Below are positions 1 to 8,204 of a DNA stretch of 64,000 bases, piece after piece (position 1 is the first letter of the stretch; each line of letters opens with the position of its first letter). A program made the position numbers and the translations under genes. Source of the DNA: Fimbriimonas sp. (GTDB taxonomy: Bacteria > Armatimonadota > Fimbriimonadia > Fimbriimonadales > Fimbriimonadaceae); NCBI GenBank assembly GCA_031292555.1, contig JARLGV010000017.1:21093-85092 (forward strand), given 5' to 3'. The notes beneath the pieces were generated by a model. That model saw nothing but the letters and a program-made list of their open reading frames with translations. It was not told the DNA's origin and made no database searches.

Positions 1-505
1 GGGCACGCTCTTCATCGTTCGTTGGGTTCTCCACCACCGCAGGGTTGGATTCGGCTTGGGTTCCGAGAAGGACGAGCAACGTCGCGTCGCCGCCGTCGTC
101 GAGGATCAGGTTCGGGGACCCGCCATCGCTCCACTCGAAGATCCGGTGGGTGAACTCCCAGTACTCTTCAAGGCTCTCGCCCTTGAAGGCGAAGACGGGC
201 GTACCGCCCTCGGCGATTGCAGCGGCCGCATGGTCCTGGGTGCTGAAGATGTTGCAGCTGGCCCACCGAACGTCGGCGCCCAACTCCTTGAGCGTCTCGA
301 TCAGTACGGCAGTCTGAATCGTCATGTGCAGCGAACCGGCGATGCGGGCGCCCGTCAAGGGCTTGGCGGCGGCGAACTCCTCCCGGGTGGCCATCAGACC
401 GGGCATCTCGGTTTCGGCGATGCGGATCTCCTTTCGGCCCCATTCGGCAAGCGAGAGATCGGCGACAAAGTAGTCGGTTTGGGTTTGGTTTTCTACAGCG
501 TTCAC
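1..505 (-). CDS. ahcY: Adenosylhomocysteinase, N-terminal part (cut by window edge)
   Basis: Hydrolyses S-adenosylhomocysteine to adenosine and homocysteine in the cytosolic methyl cycle. Read on the minus strand from a GTG at 505, the 168 visible residues give the family's N-terminal substrate domain: [17 protein letters not shown], then [51 protein letters not shown] and [11 protein letters not shown], all close to SahH. A GAGGAG ribosome site lies just upstream of the GTG, and no in-frame ATG precedes it. The catalytic and NAD-binding parts lie beyond base 1. The gene sits directly behind an SAH riboswitch, which confirms the assignment. The 117-residue open frame on the same strand here is out of frame with this gene and is not real. 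Confidence 0.95.
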   Translation of the reverse strand, partial: MNAVENQTQTDYFVADLSLAEWGRKEIRIAETEMPGLMATREEFAAAKPLTGARIAGSLHMTIQTAVLIETLKELGADVRWASCNIFSTQDHAAAAIAEGGTPVFAFKGESLEEYWEFTHRIFEWSDGGSPNLILDDGGDATLLVLLGTQAESNPAVVENPTNDEERA

Positions 506-539
506 GGTGTTTTCTCCTCAAAATGAGGCCCGAAACGTG

Positions 540-576
540 AAAAAGCGCTCGCGAGCCCCAGTTTGCTCACGAGCGC
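540..576 (-). terminator. Intrinsic terminator, expression platform of the SAH riboswitch
   Basis: On the minus strand GCGCTCGTGAGC (576-565), an 8-nt loop and GCTCGCGAGCGC (556-545) form a 12-bp stem with one G-T pair, followed directly by TTTTT. The left arm reuses the GGCGCTC that the aptamer needs for its GAGCGC pairing, so the two structures exclude each other. Ligand binding should prevent termination, giving an ON switch. This is inferred from the pairing. Confidence 0.85.
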
Positions 577-648
577 CGTTGTCCTACGCGCATCGCGCGT
601 TTCGTCGAGCCTGGTTCCCAACCTGGAATCGCAGCGCTCCTCGACGAC
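569..648 (-). promoter_or_regulatory. SAH riboswitch aptamer upstream of ahcY
   Basis: On the minus strand the leader carries the SAH-riboswitch hallmarks in order: GAGGAGCGCTGC (about 644-632), a small hairpin CCAGGTTGGGAACCAGG, GCTCGACG closing the first helix with CGTCGAG, a GC-rich variable hairpin GCGCGATGCGCG, then CAACGGCGCTC (about 581-571), which pairs back with GAGCGCT. A -10-like CATAAT lies at 655-660, so transcription would start right at the aptamer. Known SAH riboswitches switch on ahcY and related genes when SAH accumulates. Confidence 0.93.
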
Positions 649-654
649 CCGTCT

Positions 655-660
655 ATTATG
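655..660 (-). promoter_or_regulatory. -10 element of the ahcY riboswitch transcript
   Basis: CATAAT on the minus strand, 7 bases before the aptamer begins. No convincing -35 hexamer is seen at 17 bp. Assigned by position. Confidence 0.4.
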
Positions 661-735
661 ACACGTCCTTTTCCTACTTCCCCTTTCAAAGGAGGTGTGG
701 TAGGTTGTTCACCTAACGTAGAGGAGTCCCACTTT

Positions 736-1263
736 ATGAAACCAGTCATCTCATTCGTTTTGCTCGGAATCGCCTCCCTTGCCGTCGCCCAAGGCGGCCA
801 CGACTCGAAGGCGGCCGACGCCTTGAAGAAGCTCTCCGTTCTGGAAGGCGATTGGAAAGGCAAGCAGAATTTCAACAACCCGGGCGGCCCGGCGATGGTC
901 GGCGATATCACGTTGCACGCTCACGCGGTTATCGGCGGACGATACTTCGAGGAGTTGCTCTCAACCAGCTTGCCGGGTCGAAAGCCGACCGACTCGCGCC
1001 ACTACATCGGCTTCGACTCCGCCGCCGGCAAGTTCAAAGCGTGGTGGTTCAACGACACGAGCAACATCCCGATGCAGTTGGAAGGCACGTTGGACGGCAA
1101 CAAGCTCGTGCTGATGACATCCCCCGGCCCCGATGGAACCATCGCCGGCCCCACGTTCCGCGCCACCTATGACTTCGCATCCGATCACGCCCTCAACTAC
1201 GTTCTGGAACTGAAGACCGGCGAAGACTGGCGAGCGCTGTTCCATTCGAACTATACGAAATAG
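736..1263 (+). CDS. Secreted DUF1579-like protein
   Basis: 175 residues. The ATG at 736 follows GAGGAG at 721-726; the longer open frame back to 658 runs through the ahcY promoter and is unlikely. Residues 1-18 (MKPVISFVLLGIASLAVA) are a signal peptide, so the product is exported. The mature part starts with KLSVLEGDWKGKQ and continues with GGRYFEELL and HYIGFDSAAGKFKAWWFNDTS, the pattern of DUF1579-type calycin-like proteins (start of a WxG-type barrel strand, then a GYD-like centre). No enzymatic function is known for the family. It is divergent from ahcY and followed by a fucosidase, with no sign of a shared operon. Confidence 0.7.
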   Translation: MKPVISFVLLGIASLAVAQGGHDSKAADALKKLSVLEGDWKGKQNFNNPGGPAMVGDITLHAHAVIGGRYFEELLSTSLPGRKPTDSRHYIGFDSAAGKFKAWWFNDTSNIPMQLEGTLDGNKLVLMTSPGPDGTIAGPTFRATYDFASDHALNYVLELKTGEDWRALFHSNYTK

Positions 1264-1400
1264 CGGGTTGAGGGCAGTGGGTCGGGGTCCGGAGCGGATT
1301 TGCTTCGATGCTCCGCCCTCCGGTCCGACCCTCAACGCTCGCCCCACGACCCACGACCATCCGTTTCTGTTCGTGACCCGCTAAACTACAAGTCACCGCT

Positions 1401-3152
1401 ATGAAACGTGTTCCGTTGACCCTTATTGCCCTTGCCGGGCTCATCGTTTGTTCGACCAACCTCGCCTTCGCCCGACAGGACCCGAATGCGGGGGAGACCA
1501 AGGCGCACCGCGATGCCCGGATGCATTGGTGGCGAGAGGCCCGCTTCGGGATGTTCATCCATTGGGGCCTCTACGCGGAACCGGCCGGCGAGTACAACGG
1601 CAAGCGAACCGACAGCATCGGCGAATGGATCATGCACGACCTGAAGATCCCGGTCGCCGATTACGCCGAACTGGCGAAGAAATTCGACCCGGAGCAGTTC
1701 AACGCTGACCAATGGGTGAGCATCGCCAAGTCAGCAGGCATGAAGTACATCGTCATGACCGCCAAGCACCACGAGGGGTTCGCGATGTTCCACACCAAGG
1801 TCGACGGCTACAACATCTACGATGCGACACCGTTCAAGCGAGATCCGATCGCAGAGATGGCAGCCGCTTGCCGCAAACAGGGGATCAAGTTCGGCGTGTA
1901 TTACTCGCAGGCACAGGACTGGCATCACGCAGGCGGGGCCGCGTACGGAGGACACTGGGACACCGCCCAGGACGGCGACCTTCACGAGTATGTGAAGAAG
2001 ATTGCCGCTCCCCAGGTTGACGAATTGCTTTCCAAGTATCATCCGGCCGTTCTGTGGTGGGATACCTCGGTCGGCATGTCGCCCGAGGACATCAAGGAAC
2101 TGACGGCCTCGTTCAGCAAGGATCCCGGCCTGATCGCCAACAACCGCCTCGGGAACGGAGTGCCGGGCGACACGGAAACGCCCGAGCAGTACATCCCGCC
2201 GAAGGGCTATCCCGGCAAGGACTGGGAGACCTGCATGACGATCAACGACACATGGGGCTACAAGTCGTTCGACAAAAACTTCAAGTCGACCGAGACGCTC
2301 CTGCGCAATTTGATCGATATCGCATCGAAGGGCGGCAACTATCTCCTCAACGTGGGACCCGAGCCGACCGGCCTGATTCCCGCGCCTGAAGTCGAGCGGC
2401 TGAAGGACGTTGGCAAATGGCTCAAGACGAACGGCGCCAGTATCTACGCCACGTCCCCCAGTCCCTACCAGCGCCTGAGCTTCGACGGTCGAGCCACCGT
2501 CAAGGGCAAATCGCTCTATTTGAACGTCTTCAACTGGCCGGAAGGGGGCCTCGTTCTCAACGGACTTCAGACGCCGGTGTTGAGCGCAAAGTCGGTCGCA
2601 ACCGGACAAAAGCTGTCCGTTCAGAAGGGGCCGGACGGCGCCCTAACCATCGAGAAACCCACCCAGGTAGACCCGATCTCGACCGCGATCGTGCTGAATC
2701 TCTCGGGGCCACCGGTGGTAGTCGAACCCGAGTTCCAGCTCACCCCCATGGCAAACGGCGACATTCAACTCAAAGCCACTGACGCGAAGACGGAAGGCTC
2801 GTCGATCCAAGTCGAAGGAGAGAATGTGGGCTATTGGACCAATGAAGCCGATTCGGTTTCATGGAAGGTGACGGTTCCCGAGGCGAACGCGGGTAAGTAC
2901 AATGCGCACCTGAACTACTCATGCGAGCCCGGGACCGAGGGCGCGACGTACGTCCTAGACGTCGACGGCGTCGCATCGGACGTCACCGGGAAAGTGGCCA
3001 AGACGGGCAGTTGGGGCGACTACGCCTCGATCGACCTCGAAGGCGTCCTCACCCTCCCGACCGGTAGTCATGTCGTCAAGGTCCACGTCCTAGCCAAACC
3101 CGGGTTCGCAGTGATGAACCTCAAGAACATCCTGCTGACACCGGTGAAGTAG
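1401..3152 (+). CDS. Alpha-L-fucosidase, glycoside hydrolase family 29
   Basis: Removes terminal alpha-L-fucose from glycans by a retaining mechanism. 583 residues. Residues 1-25 are a signal peptide ending LAFA, so it acts outside the cytoplasm. The GH29 domain covers about 35-360: WWREARFGMFIHWGLYA, AKSAGMKYIVMTAKHHEGFAMF, FGVYYSQ and PAVLWWDTS, whose Asp is the expected nucleophile position, then NGNYLLNVGP-like GGNYLLNVGPEPTG. A C-terminal beta-sandwich region (about 450-583, IQVEGENVGYWTNEADSVSWKVTVPEANAGKY...) resembles a carbohydrate-binding domain. A hairpin with no T-run follows at 3171-3217. The length and signal peptide are usual for bacterial GH29. Substrate linkage cannot be read from sequence. 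Confidence 0.92.
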   Translation: MKRVPLTLIALAGLIVCSTNLAFARQDPNAGETKAHRDARMHWWREARFGMFIHWGLYAEPAGEYNGKRTDSIGEWIMHDLKIPVADYAELAKKFDPEQFNADQWVSIAKSAGMKYIVMTAKHHEGFAMFHTKVDGYNIYDATPFKRDPIAEMAAACRKQGIKFGVYYSQAQDWHHAGGAAYGGHWDTAQDGDLHEYVKKIAAPQVDELLSKYHPAVLWWDTSVGMSPEDIKELTASFSKDPGLIANNRLGNGVPGDTETPEQYIPPKGYPGKDWETCMTINDTWGYKSFDKNFKSTETLLRNLIDIASKGGNYLLNVGPEPTGLIPAPEVERLKDVGKWLKTNGASIYATSPSPYQRLSFDGRATVKGKSLYLNVFNWPEGGLVLNGLQTPVLSAKSVATGQKLSVQKGPDGALTIEKPTQVDPISTAIVLNLSGPPVVVEPEFQLTPMANGDIQLKATDAKTEGSSIQVEGENVGYWTNEADSVSWKVTVPEANAGKYNAHLNYSCEPGTEGATYVLDVDGVASDVTGKVAKTGSWGDYASIDLEGVLTLPTGSHVVKVHVLAKPGFAVMNLKNILLTPVK

Positions 3153-3230
3153 CCGCTGGCCGTTCGGAGCGGGCTGACACCGGAGGCGTCGCGGGAACGC
3201 GAGCCTGGCGTCAGCCCCAAAAGAAGGCAA

Positions 3231-3267
3231 ATATATCTGTCGCAGATATATCAATCGCGGATATAAT
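3231..3267 (+). promoter_or_regulatory. Promoter and operator of the padR operon
   Basis: A perfect palindrome ATATATCTG-TCG-CAGATATAT lies at 3231-3251 and a related half-site CGCGGATATAAT at 3256-3267. The second half-site contains a consensus -10 (TATAAT, 3262-3267), and the palindrome covers the -35 position. GAGGG at 3270-3274 is the ribosome site for the ATG at 3279. PadR proteins commonly repress their own operon, and this layout fits that. Confidence 0.7.
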
Positions 3268-3278
3268 AGAGGGCGACG

Positions 3279-3635
3279 ATGACAGTTGCCACTTCGACCC
3301 CTGAGCCGCTGACTCCGGCGGTGCTCCATATCTTAATGGCGCTCGCCGATGGCGAGCGCCATGGGTACGGGATTATGCAGGCGGTAGCGATTCAGAGCGA
3401 CAACACAGTACGGATGGGACCGGGGACGTTGTACGGCACGATCAAGCGGATGCTGGCTTCCGGCTTTATCGAGGAAGCTGAAGAGCGCATCGACCCCAAC
3501 CACGCCGACGAACGCCGCCGCTACTACCGCCTGACCGGTTTGGGACGCGACGTGTTCAAGAATGAAATCAAGCGACTTGAACGGCTTCTGCAGGTGCCGG
3601 CCGCAAAGAACGTCCTTGTAAAGGAGAACACATGA
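3279..3635 (+). CDS. PadR family transcriptional repressor
   Basis: 118 residues. Small winged-helix regulator: LTPAVLHILMALADGERHGYGIMQ (PadR helix 1-2), then VRMGPGTLYGTIKRMLASGFIEEAEER (recognition helix and wing start), DERRRYYRLTGLGRDVFKNEIKRLERLL (wing and C-terminal dimerisation helix). It probably represses its own promoter through the palindrome at 3231-3251. Its stop overlaps the start of the next gene by 4 bp (ATGA), so the two are translationally coupled. PadR/membrane-protein pairs of this kind are common in Armatimonadota and Acidobacteria. The effector is unknown. Confidence 0.9.
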   Translation: MTVATSTPEPLTPAVLHILMALADGERHGYGIMQAVAIQSDNTVRMGPGTLYGTIKRMLASGFIEEAEERIDPNHADERRRYYRLTGLGRDVFKNEIKRLERLLQVPAAKNVLVKENT

Positions 3636-4531
3636 ACCTACTTGTCCGCGCATACAGCCTTTGCCTCCTCGCATACCCCCGCTCGTACCGGGACGCGTAT
3701 GGGCAAGAGATGAAGATTGTGTTTGCGGACATGCTCCGCGATTCCTCGTCGTCGCGTGGACGGTTGGGAGTCTTGGCGATGGCCATCGGAGTCTATGTGG
3801 ACGTCATTGCCCAGGCACTCAAGGAGAGATTCGTCCAGGCTAGTCCCCGCCAGTGGGCACTATGGATACTGGCCATGACTGGCATAGTGACGCTCATCTG
3901 CGTCAACCAGAACGCGTCTCAAGGCCAGGCGCCGGCTTTAGTGCTCATTTCTTCCACCGTGCTGCTTTGCGCATACGACCCGAAGCACATATGGCGGTGG
4001 GGTTCCCTTTTCGGCGTATCCATCCCCATCTTTCACCTGATGCTCGCCGGCTTCCACCGTGACCTGCCGTCGAACAAAGTATGGAGCGAGTTCGGAATCA
4101 TGTGGTTTGCCATGGCCTTCGCGGGAGTGGGGGTCTTTGCGCGTTCGGTTCTGGAGTCAATCGGGAGGACTCAACGGAAGCCGACCCGATCTAGCCGATT
4201 CCTGATTGGCCTGAAGGCGCTTCTGCTTGGCATGATCTTCGGCGCCTGCGACTTCACCCTCATAACCCCCGTGTTCGTCTTGACGGGACTGATCACATGC
4301 GGCGTGCTGCTTGGATCCTTCCTAGAGGAGCCAGTCGTGCCCGCGGCTTGGGTTGGACTAGGCGTCCCGGTCGCGATCGTCTTCGAAATGGCGACGAGAC
4401 AGCACCCCGCACGGCACCATTACATCTTCCTGGACGCCGGCGCCATTCTCTGGTGCGTTGCAGCGGCGACTATCGCCCACCAAACAAAGCGTCGGATGCA
4501 GCCGGACCACGCGCAGGTTCCTGGCCGGTAA
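3632..4531 (+). CDS. Integral membrane protein coupled to PadR
   Basis: 299 residues, function unknown. The N-terminus RAYSLCLLAYPRSYRDAYGQEMKIVFADMLRD resembles the short prefix domain found in front of PadR-associated ABC permeases (LYP..FR..YG.EM...F.D). After residue 70 there are about six to seven hydrophobic segments (WALWILAMTGIVTLICV, APALVLISSTVLLCAY, WGSLFGVSIPIFHLMLAGF, FGIMWFAMAFAGVGVFA, GLKALLLGMIFGACDF, ITPVFVLTGLITCGVLLG, AILWCVAAATIA). No permease or FtsX-like domain is seen, so it carries the prefix without the transporter. It lies in an operon with padR and is likely regulated by it. Confidence 0.7.
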   Translation: MNLLVRAYSLCLLAYPRSYRDAYGQEMKIVFADMLRDSSSSRGRLGVLAMAIGVYVDVIAQALKERFVQASPRQWALWILAMTGIVTLICVNQNASQGQAPALVLISSTVLLCAYDPKHIWRWGSLFGVSIPIFHLMLAGFHRDLPSNKVWSEFGIMWFAMAFAGVGVFARSVLESIGRTQRKPTRSSRFLIGLKALLLGMIFGACDFTLITPVFVLTGLITCGVLLGSFLEEPVVPAAWVGLGVPVAIVFEMATRQHPARHHYIFLDAGAILWCVAAATIAHQTKRRMQPDHAQVPGR

Positions 4532-4749
4532 ACACGAAACCGGGCAGAAAATCATCCAATTTCGGCACGAGTCGGCGCGCCGGAAATTGACAGACGGAGT
4601 CCTCTTATCGCGGCATGCTTGACACCGGAAACGCGGATGGAGCAGAATCGCTTCAGCAATCCTCTTGGGAGTTCGCGCCCCGATGAGCAGGCGACGGGGG
4701 AAATTGCCGAAACTTATCGGTTTTCTGGCGAAAATCCCCTTCCATTTCC
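4532..4749 (+). other. Intergenic stretch before the sugar importer
   Basis: Together with the leader up to 4842 this is about 310 bp without a gene. It holds the importer promoter at 4750-4778 and, just upstream, a small inverted repeat TTTTC-TGGC-GAAAA at 4721-4734 that could be an operator, though it is too short to assign. No RNA gene or repeat is seen. Confidence 0.4.
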
Positions 4750-4778
4750 TTGTCACCGGGGCTTGCGTACTCTACACT
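4750..4778 (+). promoter_or_regulatory. Sigma-70-type promoter of the sugar ABC importer
   Basis: TTGTCA (4750-4755), a 17-bp spacer and TACACT (4773-4778). Transcription would start near 4785, which rules out the upstream ATG at 4750 as translation start and supports the ATG at 4843. Confidence 0.7.
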
Positions 4779-4842
4779 GAATGCCGTATCCGATCGCGGC
4801 TGGGTTTGCTCAAGTATCGGTGCGGACACTGCAGTTCCACTT

Positions 4843-7242
4843 ATGCACGACAACCGATCGACTTGGCTTCGTACACTCTCTGCTGGCCTCCTATTTGGCT
4901 TGGTGCTCTTGCCGGTATCCGCACTTGCCCAAGTCACGCACCTCATCTTTAGATGCTGGGACGGCGACGACAATATGCCCGCCATCTTCGCGGCAGCCCG
5001 GTCGTTCGAGAAGGCGTATCCGAACATCAAGGTCAAGGTCGAATCGGTCACCGACGAGTACCAGGAGAAGCTGCTCAGCGAAGTCGCCGCCGGCATCGCG
5101 CCGGACGTCGCGATGATGGATCCCACCAACATCGAGAAGCTCTCGGTCCGTCACGCCCTACTGCCGCTTGACGACTTCATCGCTAAGTCGCACTACGATA
5201 TCGGCGCGTACTATCCCAACCTCGTTCAGGCCCACCGGTTTGGCGGGAAGCTTTACGTTCTCCCTCGCGACATCGCGCCGATTAGCCCGATCTACTACAA
5301 CAAGCGGCTGTTCGACGAAGCGGGCATTCCCTATCCCGATGGGAAGTGGACGTGGGACTATAAGGAGCGGCCCGAGCTGAGGGAGCACGATTTCCTGTGG
5401 GTCATCCACCACCTTACGAAAGAGAAGAACGGCCAGGTCGTCCTGTGGGGTTACGCTCCATCTTGGCAGGATCTGCTCTGGCAGCAGTTCGCCCTATCGA
5501 CCGGCGGGCGCTGGGCGGACGACTACATGCACCCGATGAAGATGACGTACGACGACCCTCGGGTCATGCGCGCCATCCAGTTCACTGCCGACCTCACCCT
5601 CAAATACCACTGGATCCCCTCGGCGACGGCGATCTCCACCGTCATGCAGTCGAGCGCCAAGCAGGCATTCGCCGAGCAAAAGATCGCGATGTTTCAGAGC
5701 GGCATTTGGGAGGTTCCGTTCCTTCGGAAGGAACTCTTGAAGGGAAAGCCGGGCTACTTCGACTGGGACATCGCGATGCCTCCTGCCTACAAGGACGGGA
5801 CGCTCCACTTTCCTACCGGCGGGTCAGGCTATGCGATCATGAGCGGAACCACGCACCCGTGGGAGGCATGGCTCCTTACGAAGTGGATGGCAGGCGCCCC
5901 TGGACTAAAGGAGCTGGCCCGGACCGGACTCGCCCAACCGGCCATCCGAAAAATGTCGCAGAGCCCGCCTTGGGTTCCCGGCCCCGAGACCCCCGCTGAA
6001 GAGCGTACGCCCGCCAACCGGATCATGATGGACACAAGCGCCCCCTTGGTCGTGTTCGGTCCGTACGGCTCGGAATGGGGCGAGGCGAGCGACTTCGCCA
6101 CCCGCGTCTTCACCAAGATCTGGGACGGATCGGCCAAGGCACAAGATGTGATTCCTGAGGCCAACGCCGAAGGTCAGGCTCGGCTCGATTACCTCCGTCG
6201 CTCGGTCCATCGGCCGCCATTCAACTGGACGATCGGCGGTCTGGTTTCGCTTGCCCTATTCGGCGTGCTCGCGTTTTGGGTGTATTGGCCGGAACGCAAG
6301 ATCAAGCGCACCCACCGCCAGAAGTTGGAGAACCGGGTCGCGTACTTCTTCGTGATGCCCTGGGTTTTGGGATTGATCCTGTTCACAGCCGGACCGATGC
6401 TCCTTTCGCTCCTGATGAGCTTTGCCGACTGGGACATTATCCAACCGGCCAAATGGCGTGGCGTCGAGAACTTCCGCGAGGCGTTCTTCGTCGACCCACG
6501 GTTCTGGATCTCCCTAAAGGTCACCCTCCTCTACACGATTGTTTCGGTGCCGCTCGGAGTTGCCTCCTCGCTTGCGCTGGCATTGCTCTTGAACGTGAAA
6601 GTTCGCGCGATCCCGCTGTGGCGCACCTGCTATTACTTGCCGAGCGTCGCAAGCGGTGTCGCATCGAGCCTTATCTGGCGGCGGATCTTTCAGCCGGACG
6701 GAGGGCTGCTTAACGCAATCATCTACGGGCCGGACGGACATCGGAACCTACTGGGGATCGCCTCGATGCTCAAGCCGTTCGCCGAGTCGAGCGGACAAGT
6801 GAACTGGCTCAACAACGAGCACCTTGCGCTGCCCGCCCTGATCATCATGTCGCTATGGGGCGCGGGAGGCGGAATGATCATCCTGCTCGCCGGTCTGCAG
6901 GGCGTGCCGAACCATTATTACGAAGCCGCGACGCTGGATGGAGCGAACGCTTGGTACCGGTTCCGTCACATCACGGTTCCGATGATCTCGCCCACCCTTT
7001 TCTTCTGCCTTCTCACCGGCTTCATCGGGACGTTCCAGTCGTTCACCCAGGCACTGCTGATGACGAACGGCGGGCCGGACGACTCCACCATGTTCTTCGC
7101 GCTTCATCTTTGGCAAAGCGGATTTCTCGGGCTAAGGATGGGATACGCCTCGGCCCTGGGCTGGGTGCTTTTCGCCGTCGTCATGGTTTTCACCGTGGTC
7201 CAGTTGAGGCTCAGCAAATGGGTCTATTACGAGGGAGGATAA
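4843..7242 (+). CDS. Sugar ABC importer: solute-binding protein fused to MalF-type permease
   Basis: 799 residues from the ATG at 4843, which starts a clear signal sequence (LRTLSAGLLFGLVLLPVSALA). Residues 31 to about 455 are a family-1 extracellular solute-binding protein (FRCWDGDDNMPAIFAAARSFEKAYPNIKV, DVAMMDPTNIEKLS, FPTGGSGYAIMSGTTHPWEAW). A membrane segment (WTIGGLVSLALFGVLAFWVYW) leads into a MalF/UgpA-type permease with six further helices and the EAA loop YEAATLDGANAWYRFRHITVP. These are normally two proteins. The fusion tethers the binding protein to the periplasmic face of its own channel. The second permease follows after 1 base. No ATPase gene is adjacent, so a shared MsiK/MalK-like ATPase must be encoded elsewhere. 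The sugar is unknown; a nearby fucosidase suggests a glycan product. Confidence 0.9.
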   Translation: MHDNRSTWLRTLSAGLLFGLVLLPVSALAQVTHLIFRCWDGDDNMPAIFAAARSFEKAYPNIKVKVESVTDEYQEKLLSEVAAGIAPDVAMMDPTNIEKLSVRHALLPLDDFIAKSHYDIGAYYPNLVQAHRFGGKLYVLPRDIAPISPIYYNKRLFDEAGIPYPDGKWTWDYKERPELREHDFLWVIHHLTKEKNGQVVLWGYAPSWQDLLWQQFALSTGGRWADDYMHPMKMTYDDPRVMRAIQFTADLTLKYHWIPSATAISTVMQSSAKQAFAEQKIAMFQSGIWEVPFLRKELLKGKPGYFDWDIAMPPAYKDGTLHFPTGGSGYAIMSGTTHPWEAWLLTKWMAGAPGLKELARTGLAQPAIRKMSQSPPWVPGPETPAEERTPANRIMMDTSAPLVVFGPYGSEWGEASDFATRVFTKIWDGSAKAQDVIPEANAEGQARLDYLRRSVHRPPFNWTIGGLVSLALFGVLAFWVYWPERKIKRTHRQKLENRVAYFFVMPWVLGLILFTAGPMLLSLLMSFADWDIIQPAKWRGVENFREAFFVDPRFWISLKVTLLYTIVSVPLGVASSLALALLLNVKVRAIPLWRTCYYLPSVASGVASSLIWRRIFQPDGGLLNAIIYGPDGHRNLLGIASMLKPFAESSGQVNWLNNEHLALPALIIMSLWGAGGGMIILLAGLQGVPNHYYEAATLDGANAWYRFRHITVPMISPTLFFCLLTGFIGTFQSFTQALLMTNGGPDDSTMFFALHLWQSGFLGLRMGYASALGWVLFAVVMVFTVVQLRLSKWVYYEGG

Positions 7243-7243
7243 T

Positions 7244-8089
7244 GTGAACAAAGCAACACTGGCCGATCGATTCTCCCGTTGGTTCGTCCTGCTGATTCTT
7301 TTTGTCGGCGCCATCACGTTTATGGTGCCGTACTACATTACAGTGGCGATGTCGCTCAAGAGCCAGTCTGAGTTGGCGACGACCTCGATGTGGGCCTGGC
7401 CGCACGACATTACGTTCGAAAACTACCGGATCGTCCTCAGCAACCCGCTCGTCAGCTTTGCGCTCCTGCTGAAGAACACGGCGATCATCACGTTCGCGTC
7501 AACGTTCGGCACGCTCTTCGGATGTACGGTGGTCGCCTACGCCTTCGCGCGCCTCAACTTCGCAGGCAAAGACCGCCTCTTCATGGTGCTCCTTGCGACG
7601 ATGATGCTGCCCGGGATCCTCACGATGATCCCCAGCTACGTGATGTACGCAAAGATCCACTGGGTCAACACGATGTACCCGCTGATCGTCCCCGCCTTCT
7701 TCGGCGGCGGCGCGTTCAACATCTTCCTGTTACGTCAGTTCTACCGTGGCCTTCCCAGGGAGCTTGACGAGGCGGCCCTCATCGACGGGGCTTCTCACTG
7801 GACGATCTTCCGGAAGGTCATCTTGCCGCTCAGCGGTCCGGCCGTCGCCACCGTCGGCATCTTCTCGTTCATGGGCAGTTGGCGCGACTTCACCGGCCCG
7901 CTGATCTATCTGAACGACGTCGACAAGCAGACGCTCGAACTCGGCCTACGCACCTATCAGAGCCTTAACGGCACCAAATGGCACCTGATCATGGCCAGCA
8001 CCGTCCTGGTCAGCATCCCCCTGATCATCCTCTTCTTCATCGGCCAACGCTACTTCGTAAAGGGCATCGTGATGACGGGGCTGAAATAG
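7244..8089 (+). CDS. Sugar ABC importer, MalG-type permease
   Basis: 281 residues from a GTG at 7244, one base after the stop of the fusion gene, with GGAGG upstream; the two are one operon. Six hydrophobic helices (FVLLILFVGAITFMVPYYITVAMSLKS at the N-terminus, typical of MalG/CUT1). The EAA motif DEAALIDGASHWTIFRKVILPLSGPAVA contacts the ATPase. It ends YFVKGIVMTGLK, the usual MalG-type C-terminus. It pairs with the permease half of the upstream fusion to form the channel. Confidence 0.93.
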   Translation: MNKATLADRFSRWFVLLILFVGAITFMVPYYITVAMSLKSQSELATTSMWAWPHDITFENYRIVLSNPLVSFALLLKNTAIITFASTFGTLFGCTVVAYAFARLNFAGKDRLFMVLLATMMLPGILTMIPSYVMYAKIHWVNTMYPLIVPAFFGGGAFNIFLLRQFYRGLPRELDEAALIDGASHWTIFRKVILPLSGPAVATVGIFSFMGSWRDFTGPLIYLNDVDKQTLELGLRTYQSLNGTKWHLIMASTVLVSIPLIILFFIGQRYFVKGIVMTGLK

Positions 8090-8204
8090 CGGGGCGAGAG
8101 GCGAGGGGAGCGGGTCCGGAAGGGGCGCGGAGAGTATTGGAGTATTGCCCCGAGTGGGTCTGCCATCACTCCACTACTCCCCTACTCCACTTCTCGTAAG
8201 CCGA

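Noticed and set aside
168..521. Arg-rich frame on the minus strand
   Set aside because: It overlaps the ahcY frame (which carries all SahH motifs) in another reading frame and has no family pattern.
1731..2609. 292-residue minus-strand frame
   Set aside because: Antisense to the GH29 gene, which holds the recognised motifs.
8090..8204. Possible terminator between the importer and the barrel gene
   Set aside because: Only short GC-rich and pyrimidine-rich stretches; no convincing stem with a T-run.
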